DNA of 64,000 nt from Flammeovirgaceae bacterium (lineage in GTDB: Bacteria > Bacteroidota > Bacteroidia > Cytophagales > Cyclobacteriaceae). The translations under genes were made by a program, and so were the position numbers. Positions 9,140-18,404 of the stretch are shown here, in pieces (within the stretch, counting starts at the first letter, position 1; each line of letters opens with the position of its first letter). The notes below the pieces were generated by a model. That model had not been told where the DNA came from. It saw nothing but the letters and a program-made list of their open reading frames with translations, and did not search any database. Location: positions 1-64,000 of the forward strand of contig JAJTEH010000012.1 of NCBI GenBank assembly GCA_021298355.1. Direction: 5' to 3'.

Positions 9140-9318
9140 TTTTCAAAGGTATGAAAAGTAGTCCGAAAAGACAACCATTGTTTTTAAAGTATTATTGCTT
9201 AGGGCCTGGTACGTTTTAGTTAAACCCAATAATTCTGATTGAAAACAAGATATTTATTTGCAGTCATTCTTTACCTAGGATACAAACATTAAAAACTAAA
9301 GTTGGTGGAAACACCTAA

Positions 9319-9816
9319 TCAATCTACTTTGCTCTTAGGATAATCGTAAAAAAGTAATTCACCGCTTTTCCAATCCAATTGCTTCCAATCATCTATTTTA
9401 AATTTAAAAGCAACCATGCCAGTGGTGGGTATGTTCTCAATTTTCCAATCGCTTAACCGGTTAGCTAATTCTGTAAGCCCAGGGTTATGGCCTACCAACA
9501 TAACCGTTGGATAATGGTTGGGAACATGTTGTAACACATCCAACATTTTATCTGAAGTTGCATGATACAATTCTGCTTTCTTTTGAATTTGATTTTCCGG
9601 AAAGTTTAAAATTTCTGCAAAGCGTTTGGCTGTTGCCATGGTGCGCTTGGCTGTGCTGCTTAGCATGTGTGTTATCAACACTTCTTTTTCTTTTAATCGC
9701 TTGGCCATGCGCGGTGCATCTCGTTTGCCTCTTTCATTTAACGGTCGCGAGAAATCATCAAGCAAAGGATTATCCCAACTTGATTTAGCATGCCTGACGA
9801 GAAAAAGGTATTTCAT
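9319..9816 (-). CDS. SixA-like histidine phosphatase
   Basis: A member of the histidine phosphatase (phosphoglycerate mutase-like) superfamily, 165 aa from the ATG at 9816. An upstream in-frame start at 9849 would add 11 residues before the canonical first strand and is less likely. The catalytic motif is LVRHAKSSWD (His about residue 8), with FSRPLNERGKRDA and a second His in MLVGHNPGLTEL. By analogy with SixA it may dephosphorylate phosphohistidine proteins, but its substrate is unknown. It is a single gene divergent from the acyltransferase at 9939. Confidence 0.9.
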   Translation of the reverse strand: MKYLFLVRHAKSSWDNPLLDDFSRPLNERGKRDAPRMAKRLKEKEVLITHMLSSTAKRTMATAKRFAEILNFPENQIQKKAELYHATSDKMLDVLQHVPNHYPTVMLVGHNPGLTELANRLSDWKIENIPTTGMVAFKFKIDDWKQLDWKSGELLFYDYPKSKVD

Positions 9817-9938
9817 AAGAATTACTGGATGAATTAAAAAGTAAAACAAATGTAACGTAGTTCCTTTTCCATACGAGGGTATTTCATAGTTTTAAAATTA
9901 CAAACCACCATTTCATCCTTAACCATTATCTTCGCCAC

Positions 9939-10859
9939 ATGGCTTTTGCAAAAGACTGGAAACTACAAGCACGACATGAATTGGTGTACAGGGCGGTACA
10001 GTTCGTTACCTTTATTTCTTTTATTATTCCACGTTCATGGTGGTTGGCTTTCTGTGGTTTTGTTGGTAAGCTAGCCTATTATGTGGCTGCGCAAACACGT
10101 ACCTTAATGCATCGGCACATTGCTATGGCCTATCCGGATTGGTCGCAAGCAAAAGTTAAGAAACTGGCTAAAACCAATTTCTCCTATCTGGCAAAAAATG
10201 CAGGCGAAATTCTTCGCGCAACAAAAGTAAAAACCTTATCAGATTTAGAAGCTTTTTTAAAAGTACACGACTTTCATTTATTCGAAGCAGCGCGCGATCA
10301 GGGTAAAGGCGTAATCTTTCTTACCTGCCACATTGGTGCATTTGATTTACAAGTAACCTACATGTCTTTAAAAGGCATGCGACCTTTAATCATTGGCACA
10401 CCCTTAAAAAATAAAAAATTAAACGATATGTTGTGGCAACACCGTAATGCGCATGGAGCCATTGCAGTAGAAAGAGGCAAAGAAATGTTTCGTTTATTAA
10501 AAGAATTAAAATCGGGCGGGTCGTTAGCTATTTTAATTGATCAGGATACAAAAGTAAAAAGCAGGTTTGTTAATTTTTATGGCATACCTGCAGCAACACC
10601 TGTTGGGGCTGCCGTCTTCGCTATAAAAACAGGTGCTGTGGTTGTGCCAATATTTATTCATTTAGGTAAAGATGGATTACAACACATCCGTTTTTATCCT
10701 GCTATAGAAACCATAGTGACTGGCGATGAAGAAACCGACATGGTAGTAAACACCCAACGTTATTCCGATTTTATTGAAGCACGCGTGCGCGAATATCCTG
10801 AGCAATGGGTGTGGATGCACGAACGCTGGAAAACCAAACCCGGAGAGGAAGTGCGGTAA
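9939..10859 (+). CDS. LpxL/HtrB-family lipid A acyltransferase
   Basis: The 306-aa membrane-bound enzyme is expected to add the secondary acyl chain to lipid A at the inner membrane. One N-terminal membrane segment lies at about residues 22-45. The catalytic HX4D motif is present as CHIGAFD (about residues 130-136), followed by a second conserved block with DQDTKVKSRFVNFYG. The C-terminus has WVWMHERWKTKP, a typical family ending. Bacteroidetes often have one such enzyme, so it may be the only late acyltransferase, but its specificity cannot be read from the sequence. Confidence 0.93.
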   Translation: MAFAKDWKLQARHELVYRAVQFVTFISFIIPRSWWLAFCGFVGKLAYYVAAQTRTLMHRHIAMAYPDWSQAKVKKLAKTNFSYLAKNAGEILRATKVKTLSDLEAFLKVHDFHLFEAARDQGKGVIFLTCHIGAFDLQVTYMSLKGMRPLIIGTPLKNKKLNDMLWQHRNAHGAIAVERGKEMFRLLKELKSGGSLAILIDQDTKVKSRFVNFYGIPAATPVGAAVFAIKTGAVVVPIFIHLGKDGLQHIRFYPAIETIVTGDEETDMVVNTQRYSDFIEARVREYPEQWVWMHERWKTKPGEEVR

Positions 10860-10929
10860 GAGAGTATTTTTTTTCTTGATAACTCTGTTCGATCATTAAA
10901 GTGTGATAATTTTTTTCGCTGGAGATCTT

Positions 10930-10966
10930 AATAAAAAAAACAGTCCACGATTTAAATCGTGGACTT
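10930..10966 (-). terminator. Terminator of the 10994-11491 gene
   Basis: AGTCCACGAT-TTAA-ATCGTGGACT (10942-10965) is a perfect 24-bp palindrome. On the minus strand it is followed by a run of eight T, a strong intrinsic terminator. Confidence 0.85.
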
Positions 10967-10993
10967 TGCGTTTAATAATCTCATTAATCTTAC

Positions 10994-11491
10994 CTACTTG
11001 CAAACAGCAATAATTTGTTTGCTTCTTGCATTGGTTGTTGCAGTACCTATATTACCAGCTACTAAAATAACATCGCGGTCGGGACCATTTTCGGCCAGGT
11101 GTACTTTTATGCTGGCATCTAAACTTAATATAGATTGATACGTAACGGCCGTTTCATCGCTCAGTACGTTTAATCTCGTTTCACTTTTATTGGTATTGCT
11201 GATAGGCGTTAGCAATGCAGCGATTTCTGCGTCAGGTGTTCCAACATCGCCCCAATGTAAATGCACAGGATGATTGCCCGATGCCGGAAGTCCGTTTAAC
11301 TCAATGGTAACTTTGGCTTTACCTCCTTTTACCTCCTGAATGGTAGCCGTGCCTGTTACCCCAAAATCAGAACCGGAAGCGAGCTGATACACCACTTCGT
11401 TACCGGTTAACTCAGGATTTTCATTTTCCTTCTCTTCACAAGCTATTCCTAAGGTGCTAAGAATCAGCAGAAATAACCATCCTTGCTTCAT
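10994..11491 (-). CDS. CHRD-like lipoprotein
   Basis: The 165-aa protein has a lipoprotein signal peptide (LSTLGIAC, Cys about residue 18). The mature part is beta-rich, with an LNGLPASGNHPVHLHWGDVGTPD segment and a later SIKVHLAENGPDR segment, resembling CHRD-type or superoxide dismutase-like beta barrels found in envelope lipoproteins. The His cluster HPVHLHWG could bind a metal, but the function is unknown. It has its own terminator and no obvious operon partner. Confidence 0.8.
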   Translation of the reverse strand: MKQGWLFLLILSTLGIACEEKENENPELTGNEVVYQLASGSDFGVTGTATIQEVKGGKAKVTIELNGLPASGNHPVHLHWGDVGTPDAEIAALLTPISNTNKSETRLNVLSDETAVTYQSILSLDASIKVHLAENGPDRDVILVAGNIGTATTNARSKQIIAVCK

Positions 11492-11595
11492 ATCAAAACA
11501 AATTTTAGTTAAAGTTACGCGAATTTGTGAATCGCGTATAGCTTTGTTAACGTATTTGGCATGAGAAATGGTATAAACACTAAAATTGTTTTCCT

Positions 11596-12960
11596 GTGAG
11601 GTATTTTTATTGGCTTATAATTCTTGTTTTGTTTGCATGTGGTTCGTCTAAACCCAGCACCAAAAACCCACCCAAACCGGCTTGGTTAAGTACAAAACCC
11701 TATCAGGATGGTTATTACACAGGCATAGGCCACAGCACAAAAGATGGTTCCAACAACTACATTCAGGCAGCAAAAAAAAGCGCGCTGGATGATTTGGTTT
11801 CTGAAATTAAAGTAACGGTTTCCAGTACTTCCGTACTCAGCCAGTTAGATGTAAACAAAGAATTCAGCGAGCGCTACGAGCAAATTATTAAAACTACAGC
11901 TGCCGATGAGATAGAAGAATTTGAAACCGTAGATGCGTGGGAAGATGAAAACAACTATTGGATTTATTACCGACTTTCTATTGCACGATACAGACAAATA
12001 AAAGAAGAGCAAAAGCGAAACGCCACACTTTTAGCTACCGATTATTTTAAGAAGGGTATTGTTTCTGAAAGCAACAACGAAAAGTTACAAGCCATCGGAT
12101 TTTACTTTCAGGCCTTGCGCTCAGTAGAAAAATATTTAGCCGAACCGGTAAGAGCAAAAATAGATGGCAATGACATACTGCTTGTTAACGAAACGTATGC
12201 TAAAATCCAAACCTTGCTTGATAAAATAAATGTATCTGTAAATCCTTCAGAAATTTCAGTTAACAGAAGAGTAGCGCAAGAAGCACAGAGTGTATTGGCA
12301 AGCGCAAAGTTTAAAGATACCAACACAGCCGCGAAAGATGTTCCTCTTTCTGCTTCGTTCGAAAAAGGCGCAGGTGTTGTTTTTCCAGATTATAAAACCA
12401 ATGAAAACGGTCAGGCGAAAATACTGATCACAAAAATTGATTCACGCGATTTAGAACAAAAAGTAGGAGTAAAAATAAATGTAGATGCATTAAGCGGAAC
12501 GGCCTCATCGCAAGTGTATTCATTAATTGCCAAAACATTTAAAGTACCCTCAGCTGTTGTGGTTATGAAAGTACAACGCCCAGTTGTTTATTTAAAAATG
12601 GATGAGAAAAGTTTAGGCAACAACAAAAACAATTTTCAGATTACCAATAAGCTTAAAAACCTTCTGGCCAATTCCGGATTTGAATTTACATCTAACTTAA
12701 AGCAGGCAGATCTCGTATTAGACGTAAATGCCGACACTGAAAAAGGATCGGTAAACGGAAGTATACACATTACGTATTTAACCGGATTAATTAAAGTGGC
12801 CTTAGCGAAAGAAGATAAAGTAATTTATTCTACCACCCTCGATCGCATTAAAGGGTATGGATTAGATTTCGAAAGATCCAGCCAGGATGCTTATAACCGA
12901 AGCCTGGAGACTTTAGAAAAAGAAAGATTTAGTGAATTACTTAATACTATATTGCAATAA
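11596..12960 (+). CDS. LPP20-domain lipoprotein
   Basis: The 454-aa lipoprotein starts at a GTG; the lipobox is LVLFACGSS (Cys about residue 15). Residues about 28-140 match the LPP20 pattern: PAWLSTKPYQDGYYTGIGHS, then an alanine/lysine-rich helix and a helical region ending with YYRLS. The C-terminal half looks beta-rich and is unassigned. An overlapping 12-codon frame (ATG 11561, TGA 11597-11599) ends exactly on the GTG start and could couple translation, but this is unproven. The next gene (13038) shares the helix-rich LPP20 pattern, so the pair may assemble on the outer membrane. Confidence 0.82.
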   Translation: MRYFYWLIILVLFACGSSKPSTKNPPKPAWLSTKPYQDGYYTGIGHSTKDGSNNYIQAAKKSALDDLVSEIKVTVSSTSVLSQLDVNKEFSERYEQIIKTTAADEIEEFETVDAWEDENNYWIYYRLSIARYRQIKEEQKRNATLLATDYFKKGIVSESNNEKLQAIGFYFQALRSVEKYLAEPVRAKIDGNDILLVNETYAKIQTLLDKINVSVNPSEISVNRRVAQEAQSVLASAKFKDTNTAAKDVPLSASFEKGAGVVFPDYKTNENGQAKILITKIDSRDLEQKVGVKINVDALSGTASSQVYSLIAKTFKVPSAVVVMKVQRPVVYLKMDEKSLGNNKNNFQITNKLKNLLANSGFEFTSNLKQADLVLDVNADTEKGSVNGSIHITYLTGLIKVALAKEDKVIYSTTLDRIKGYGLDFERSSQDAYNRSLETLEKERFSELLNTILQ

Positions 12961-13037
12961 GTTTTAGAAATAAACCCTATAAAGATTTCGATACTTTGGT
13001 ATCAGATTTGTATAACTTGAATTAAAATAAACCAATT

Positions 13038-13604
13038 ATGAAAAAGTTAACGTATTCCCTCCTAGTTTTAGCCGCAGCTGCGTTTGCCGTGGGTTGCAAA
13101 GGCAAGAAAGAAGCTGCTGCGCCTAAAGGAGAAGTTGAAGTTGTTGTGCCTTGCTCAGGCTCAGAATATTTTACTACAAACAAAGTATTCCGCGCTAACT
13201 CAATAGGCGAAAGCTCAGACCAGGTAGCATCAAAGAAAAAAGCTTTATCTAACGCACGTGCAGAATTAGCAGCTTCTATTTCAACCACTGTTAAAGCTGT
13301 TACCGATAACTACCTGAACTCACGCGAAATGAACAACCGCGAAGAAGTGGAAGAACGTTACGAACAATTAAACCGCGAAGTAGTAGAGCAACAATTAACA
13401 GGTGTTCGTACCATCTGCGAAAAATTAATGCGCACCGAACAAGGAACATTCAAAACCTATATCGCTTTAGAATTATCTGCTGCCGATCTTGTATCAGCTT
13501 ACAACGAAAAACTTTCTAAAGACGAGCGTCTTCGCATCGACTACGATTACGAAAAATTCAAAGAAACTTTCGAGAAAGAAATGTCTAAAATGGGTGGAAA
13601 CTAA
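13038..13604 (+). CDS. LPP20-like lipoprotein
   Basis: The 188-aa lipoprotein has the lipobox FAVGCKGK (Cys about residue 20). The mature region resembles the LPP20 core of the preceding gene: a lysine/alanine helix (QVASKKKALSNARAELAASI), an EERYEQLNREVVEQQ helix, and TYIALELSA near the end, without the large C-terminal domain of its neighbour. It follows 77 bp after that gene and ends at a strong terminator, so the two probably form one unit. Exact function is unknown. Confidence 0.8.
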   Translation: MKKLTYSLLVLAAAAFAVGCKGKKEAAAPKGEVEVVVPCSGSEYFTTNKVFRANSIGESSDQVASKKKALSNARAELAASISTTVKAVTDNYLNSREMNNREEVEERYEQLNREVVEQQLTGVRTICEKLMRTEQGTFKTYIALELSAADLVSAYNEKLSKDERLRIDYDYEKFKETFEKEMSKMGGN

Positions 13605-13617
13605 AATTAACCCACAT

Positions 13618-13651
13618 CATAAAAAAAGGCTGCCAATGGGTAGCCTTTTTT
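13618..13651 (+). terminator. Terminator of the LPP20-like gene pair
   Basis: AAAAGGCTGCC-AATG-GGTAGCCTTTT with one G-U wobble and a T run follows the 13604 stop by 14 bases. Confidence 0.85.
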
Positions 13652-13744
13652 TGTTTTATCCATATTCCACGCGCTTAAATTACACCATGTAAATACCTGC
13701 TAATGTTGTATTTTCGCATCCTAATTCATTAAACATCCGGAAAC

Positions 13745-14722
13745 ATGAGCCAGAACAGACCTATTTCTGCTTTTTTAGAGAAAAACTTTCTTCATTTTAA
13801 TGCGGCAGCCCTTGTAGATGCAGCGAAAGGATATAAAAAACACATATCAGAAGGAAAAAAAATGATGGTGACTTTAGCCGGAGCCATGAGTACCGGTGAG
13901 TTAGGCATCAGTTTCGCAGAAATGATCCGCCAAAATAAAGTGCACATCATCTCTTGCACAGGCGCCAATTTGGAAGAAGATATTATGAACCTGGTTGCGC
14001 ACTCGCATTACAGACGCATACCCAACTATAGAGATTTAACCCCCGAACAAGAGTGGGATTTATTACAAAATCATTTAAACAGAGTTACCGATACTTGTAT
14101 TCCAGAAGAAGAAGCCTTCCGCAGGTTGCAAGCGCACTTGTTTAAAGTATGGAAAGATGCAGAAGACAAAGGCGAGAGATTGTTTCCGCATGAGTTTATG
14201 TTTCGCATGCTAAACAGTGGCGACTTAAAACAGTATTACGAAATCGATCCGAAAAATTCGTGGATGATTGCTGCCGCAGAGCGCAACTTGCCAATGGTTG
14301 TGCCGGGTTGGGAAGATTCAACCATGGGTAACATTTTTGCATCGTACTGTTTAACAGGCGAACTCAAAGCATCAACCATGAAATCGGGTATCGAATACAT
14401 GGTATGGCTTGCAGACTGGTACACACAAAATGCAGGTAACGATGGCATTGGTTTCTTCCAAATTGGTGGTGGTATCGCGGGCGATTTTCCCATTTGTGTT
14501 GTGCCCATGTTGCACCAGGATTTAGAAAGAGATGGTGTGCCGTTCTGGAGTTACTTCTGCCAGATTAGCGACAGCACAACCAGCTATGGTTCTTACTCGG
14601 GAGCTGTGCCGAACGAAAAAATTACGTGGGGCAAATTGAGCATCGAAACACCCAAATACATTGTAGAAAGCGATGCAACCATTGTGGCACCGCTCATCTT
14701 CGCCTACATTTTAGATATGTAA
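13745..14722 (+). CDS. Deoxyhypusine synthase-family enzyme
   Basis: The 325-aa NAD-dependent enzyme of the deoxyhypusine synthase superfamily shows MVTLAGAMSTGELG near the N-terminus, SCTGANLEEDIMN (about residues 76-88), a QIGGGIAGDFPI glycine-rich stretch and a C-terminal WGKLSIETPK block. The lysine in WGK aligns with the catalytic Lys of eukaryotic DHS as I recall it (SWGKI). Bacteria have no eIF5A, so the product is more likely a polyamine such as homospermidine, but the substrate is uncertain. It lies upstream of argS in the same direction. Confidence 0.9.
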   Translation: MSQNRPISAFLEKNFLHFNAAALVDAAKGYKKHISEGKKMMVTLAGAMSTGELGISFAEMIRQNKVHIISCTGANLEEDIMNLVAHSHYRRIPNYRDLTPEQEWDLLQNHLNRVTDTCIPEEEAFRRLQAHLFKVWKDAEDKGERLFPHEFMFRMLNSGDLKQYYEIDPKNSWMIAAAERNLPMVVPGWEDSTMGNIFASYCLTGELKASTMKSGIEYMVWLADWYTQNAGNDGIGFFQIGGGIAGDFPICVVPMLHQDLERDGVPFWSYFCQISDSTTSYGSYSGAVPNEKITWGKLSIETPKYIVESDATIVAPLIFAYILDM

Positions 14723-14765
14723 TATTAAAGCCGGCTGTATAGTTGGCTTTATAAATTTTCTGCTG

Positions 14766-16553
14766 ATGAATATTGATTTAACCCTGCGCGAAGCCATTCA
14801 ACACCAATTGCAAAATCTTTTTGGCAAGCAGGCAGAACACCTACAAATTCAACCTACCAATCCGGAATTCGAAGGATCGCATACTTTAGTTTGTTTTAGT
14901 TTAACAAAAATATCTGGCAAAAATCCGGAAGAAACAGCTAAACGTATAGGTGAAGCGTTAGTTCAACAGAATAGTATTGTTGCCGGGTTTAATGTTGTAA
15001 AAGGATTTTTAAATCTGATTATTAAAGATAACGCCTGGCTACAAGTTTTACAGCAACTTGCCGGTAAAACCCAATACGGGCAGTTGCCTAAAAATGGTAA
15101 GGAAATCATGATCGAATATTCCTCGCCCAACACCAACAAACCTTTGCACCTTGGGCACCTGCGTAATAATTTTTTAGGTTGGAGTGTTGCCGAAATTTAT
15201 AAAGCCAACGGATACAAAGTTCATAAAGTACAAATCATTAACGACAGAGGTATTCACATTTGCAAATCGATGGCCGCATGGAAATTGTATGGCAATGGCG
15301 AAACACCGAAAACATCCGGCATAAAAGGAGATCATTTAGTTGGTAAATATTATGTTGTTTTCGATAAGCAACATAAAATTCAAATGCAAGCGTTAATCAG
15401 CAAAGGATTAACAGAAGAAGAAGCACAGAAACAAACACCCATCATGCGCGAAGCCATCGATATGCTGCGCAAATGGGAATACCGCGACCCCGATACGTTA
15501 CAATTATGGAAAACCATGAACGCTTGGGTATATGCAGGTTTCGATGAAACATATAAAAAAATGGGTGTGGATTTCGATAAGTTATATTACGAATCCAACA
15601 CGTTTCTATTAGGAAAAGAACAAGTTATAACCGGATTAGAGAAAGGTGTTTTCTTTAAAAAAGAAGATGGTTCCGTGTGGGTAGATTTAACACCAGATGG
15701 TTTAGACCAAAAAGTTTTACTTCGTTCGGATGGCACATCCGTATACATGACGCAAGACATCGGCACAGCCATTCTTCGCTTTCATGATTTTCCCAACATC
15801 GAGGGCCAAGTTTATACCGTAGGTAACGAACAAGAATATCATTTTAAAGTGTTGTTTCTGATCTTACAAAAGTTAGGGTATGATTGGGCTAAACAATGTT
15901 ATCATTTATCGTATGGTATGGTCGATTTACCAACCGGTAAAATGAAATCGCGCGAAGGAACCGTAGTGGACGCAGATGATTTGATTGCCGAAATGGTAGC
16001 CGAAGCCAAAACACAAACTTTGGAGTTAGGAAAAACCGATGAGTTATCGCAAGAAGAAGCCGAACAATTGTTTCAAATGATTGGGTTAGGCGCACTCAAA
16101 TTTTTCTTGTTGAAAGTAGATCCGAAAAAACGCATGTTATTCGATCCGAATGAATCTATTCAACTGCAAGGATTTACCGGGCCGTTTATACAATATACAC
16201 ACGCACGCATTCAGGCAATTTTACGCAAGGCAAATCAATTAAGTATCGAAATAAATACAAACAAAATAGGTGAAGTAACGCAGCTAGAACCTATAGAGAA
16301 AACGTTAATTTTTGTTTTATCCAACTTCGAAAATAAGTTAGCAGAAGCCGCTAAAGATTATTCTCCGGCTATTATTGCTAATTATGTGTACGAAGTAGCC
16401 AAAACATACAATCAGTTTTACCAAACCATTTCCATTTTTCAGGAAGCAGACCAGGTAAAACTTCAATTAAGAATTGTGGTATCGAAATTGGTGGCACACG
16501 TTCTTAAAAAATCAATGCATATATTAGGTATTCAAGTTCCAGAACGCATGTAA
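14766..16553 (+). CDS. argS: Arginyl-tRNA synthetase
   Basis: A class I aminoacyl-tRNA synthetase, 595 aa, charging tRNA-Arg in the cytoplasm. The ATP-binding HIGH motif is KPLHLGHLRNN (about residues 122-132), and the KMSKS equivalent is TGKMKSREGTVV (about 390-401), the usual ArgS form. The N-terminal ArgRS domain precedes the catalytic core, and the C-terminal anticodon-binding DALR domain includes FIQYTHARIQAIL. It is intact and of typical length. It lies 43 bp after the DHS-like gene and 9 bp before the DUF6090-like gene, suggesting a single transcript. Confidence 0.97.
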   Translation: MNIDLTLREAIQHQLQNLFGKQAEHLQIQPTNPEFEGSHTLVCFSLTKISGKNPEETAKRIGEALVQQNSIVAGFNVVKGFLNLIIKDNAWLQVLQQLAGKTQYGQLPKNGKEIMIEYSSPNTNKPLHLGHLRNNFLGWSVAEIYKANGYKVHKVQIINDRGIHICKSMAAWKLYGNGETPKTSGIKGDHLVGKYYVVFDKQHKIQMQALISKGLTEEEAQKQTPIMREAIDMLRKWEYRDPDTLQLWKTMNAWVYAGFDETYKKMGVDFDKLYYESNTFLLGKEQVITGLEKGVFFKKEDGSVWVDLTPDGLDQKVLLRSDGTSVYMTQDIGTAILRFHDFPNIEGQVYTVGNEQEYHFKVLFLILQKLGYDWAKQCYHLSYGMVDLPTGKMKSREGTVVDADDLIAEMVAEAKTQTLELGKTDELSQEEAEQLFQMIGLGALKFFLLKVDPKKRMLFDPNESIQLQGFTGPFIQYTHARIQAILRKANQLSIEINTNKIGEVTQLEPIEKTLIFVLSNFENKLAEAAKDYSPAIIANYVYEVAKTYNQFYQTISIFQEADQVKLQLRIVVSKLVAHVLKKSMHILGIQVPERM

Positions 16554-16562
16554 TTCAATCTT

Positions 16563-17327
16563 ATGAAAAATCCACAGCAACAAAATCAAAATCAAAATAG
16601 AAATCAGGATAAAAAGGAAAACCAGAACCAAAACGCAAACGCGAGCAAAAGAAGGTTTAACCGTTTTAATCATAACCGACAACCAAAAAGTTTAAAGCGA
16701 ACTTTGCAGAATAAAGGTTTGGATTTACTGGTAGTTTTTATCGCACTAGTTTTAGCATTAGGTGTTTGGCAAGGCATAGAAAAATACCAACAAACCAAAC
16801 GCGAAGAAGATTATAAACAATTGATACTGGCAGATTTAAATAAAGATTTAGAAGAGATTAAGAAGAATGGGGATAATATTCGGAAAGATTACGAGACTGT
16901 TATCCAGTTTGTACAACAATTTGCATCGGGTTCTGCCTTGAACGATTCATTAGCCAGTGTTATCGTTTCTGCATTATCCATTGATCAGTTTAATGGAAAC
17001 AGCGGAGCGTTTCAGGCCTTTCAGGCTGGCGAAACTTTTTCTAACAGTAGCATAGCCTTTCAGCGTGCAGCAGAAATATATTACCACCGTTATCAAACGT
17101 TAATCCGCTTTGAAGATAACTACAACGATTTCTCGCAAAGCATGAATGCTTATTTTAGTCCTTACTGCAATTACACATTGAAAAGAATAACGAATAAAGC
17201 AGTATTAGAAAAGGAAGAAACAAAGAACAACTTATTGTTGATTGCATCTTACTTAGAAACAGGTATAGAAGCTTATGAAGAAGCACTTAAAGACGGACAA
17301 AAACTTAAAGAGCAATTAACGAAATAG
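16563..17327 (+). CDS. DUF6090-like single-pass membrane protein
   Basis: The 254-aa protein begins with an unusually Asn/Gln-rich, basic tail (residues 1-45), then one transmembrane helix (about 54-70, DLLVVFIALVLALGVW), and a helical C-terminal domain with a QFNGNSGAFQAFQAGE motif (about 140-156). The topology and C-terminal pattern fit DUF6090-like proteins of Bacteroidetes. The N/Q-rich start may be disordered in the cytoplasm. It starts 9 bp after argS. Function is unknown to me. Confidence 0.72.
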   Translation: MKNPQQQNQNQNRNQDKKENQNQNANASKRRFNRFNHNRQPKSLKRTLQNKGLDLLVVFIALVLALGVWQGIEKYQQTKREEDYKQLILADLNKDLEEIKKNGDNIRKDYETVIQFVQQFASGSALNDSLASVIVSALSIDQFNGNSGAFQAFQAGETFSNSSIAFQRAAEIYYHRYQTLIRFEDNYNDFSQSMNAYFSPYCNYTLKRITNKAVLEKEETKNNLLLIASYLETGIEAYEEALKDGQKLKEQLTK

Positions 17328-17368
17328 AACAATCTTTAGAATTACGTGTTATTTAAAAAAACTATATC

Positions 17369-17860
17369 ATGAAACTAATATCATTTTTATTTATTATGAT
17401 GGTAACAGGAGCAACCAGCATTTACGATTTCACGCTTCCGGCATTAGACGGAACCCCCGTGGAGTTTAAAAAATTTAAAGGAAAAAACTTACTGATTGTA
17501 AACACTGCATCGCGTTGTGGGTATACACCTCAGTACGAAGATTTACAAGCCTTACACCAGCAATATGGCGACAAGATAACTGTACTTGGTTTTCCGGCAA
17601 ACAACTTTGGAGGCCAGGAGCCAGGCACCAATGCGCAAATAGCTGAGTTTTGTAAAGCAAACTATGGTGTAACGTTTCAGATGTTCGAAAAAATTTCTGT
17701 GAAAGGATCTGATCAACATCCTTTGTATCAATATTTAAAATCTAAAACCGGAAAAGAACCCACATGGAATTTCTGTAAGTATTTAGTAAAAGCAGATGGT
17801 ACAATTAAATTCTATGGCTCAGGTACCAATCCGGTAGAAATACTCGAAGATTTACAATGA
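17369..17860 (+). CDS. Glutathione peroxidase-family protein, exported form
   Basis: A thiol peroxidase of the GPx family, 163 aa. An N-terminal hydrophobic stretch (about residues 3-15) suggests export, although it is short. The catalytic cysteine is in NTASRCGYTP (about residue 50), the glutamine in ANNFGGQEPG, and the tryptophan-Asn in WNFCKY, so the redox triad is complete. The resolving cysteine region (FCKANYGV) is present, as in thioredoxin-dependent GPx. The next gene, a paralogue, overlaps it by 4 bases. Confidence 0.88.
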   Translation: MKLISFLFIMMVTGATSIYDFTLPALDGTPVEFKKFKGKNLLIVNTASRCGYTPQYEDLQALHQQYGDKITVLGFPANNFGGQEPGTNAQIAEFCKANYGVTFQMFEKISVKGSDQHPLYQYLKSKTGKEPTWNFCKYLVKADGTIKFYGSGTNPVEILEDLQ

Positions 17861-18381
17861 GTTTACTTTCATTTTTGCAAGAAAAGCTTGCGCGCAACAA
17901 ACAAGTAGGGAAGGCCGAAGGAAGCTTATACGATTTTTCGTTTAAACTACTAAATGGAAAAGAGTTTAAAATGCAAGATGTTAAAGATAAAAATATCTTA
18001 ATCGTTAATACAGCTTCTAAATGTGGATATACCTATCAATACGAAGAGTTACAAAAGTTATACGAACAGCACAGCGATACCCTTGTGATAATCGGATTTC
18101 CGGCCAATAACTTTTTATGGCAAGAACCGGGCAGCAATAGCGATATCGAAAATTTTTGTCAGGTAAATTATGGTGTAACTTTTCCTATGGCAGAGAAAAC
18201 CAGTGTGATTGGAAAAGATAAAAATCCTGTTTATAAATGGTTAGCAGCCTATACAGGCCAAGTACCCGGTTGGAATTTTTGTAAGTATTTGATAAAACCT
18301 AATGCCGATAAAATTTCATTCTTTTCATCTAAAGTTAGCCCACTTGCCAATGAAATAGTAAGTGAAATAGAAAAAAGGTAA
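17857..18381 (+). CDS. Glutathione peroxidase-family protein, cytoplasmic form
   Basis: The 174-aa paralogue overlaps the previous gene by ATGA, implying translational coupling. It has no signal peptide and instead an N-terminal amphipathic extension of about 24 residues. The catalytic residues are complete: Cys in NTASKCGYTY (about residue 53), Gln in ANNFLWQEPGS, Trp in WNFCKY. Together the pair could reduce peroxides on both sides of the inner membrane, an inference from the N-termini. Confidence 0.9.
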   Translation: MSLLSFLQEKLARNKQVGKAEGSLYDFSFKLLNGKEFKMQDVKDKNILIVNTASKCGYTYQYEELQKLYEQHSDTLVIIGFPANNFLWQEPGSNSDIENFCQVNYGVTFPMAEKTSVIGKDKNPVYKWLAAYTGQVPGWNFCKYLIKPNADKISFFSSKVSPLANEIVSEIEKR

Positions 18382-18404
18382 ACAAAAAATTCACGTTCAT
18401 CTAC

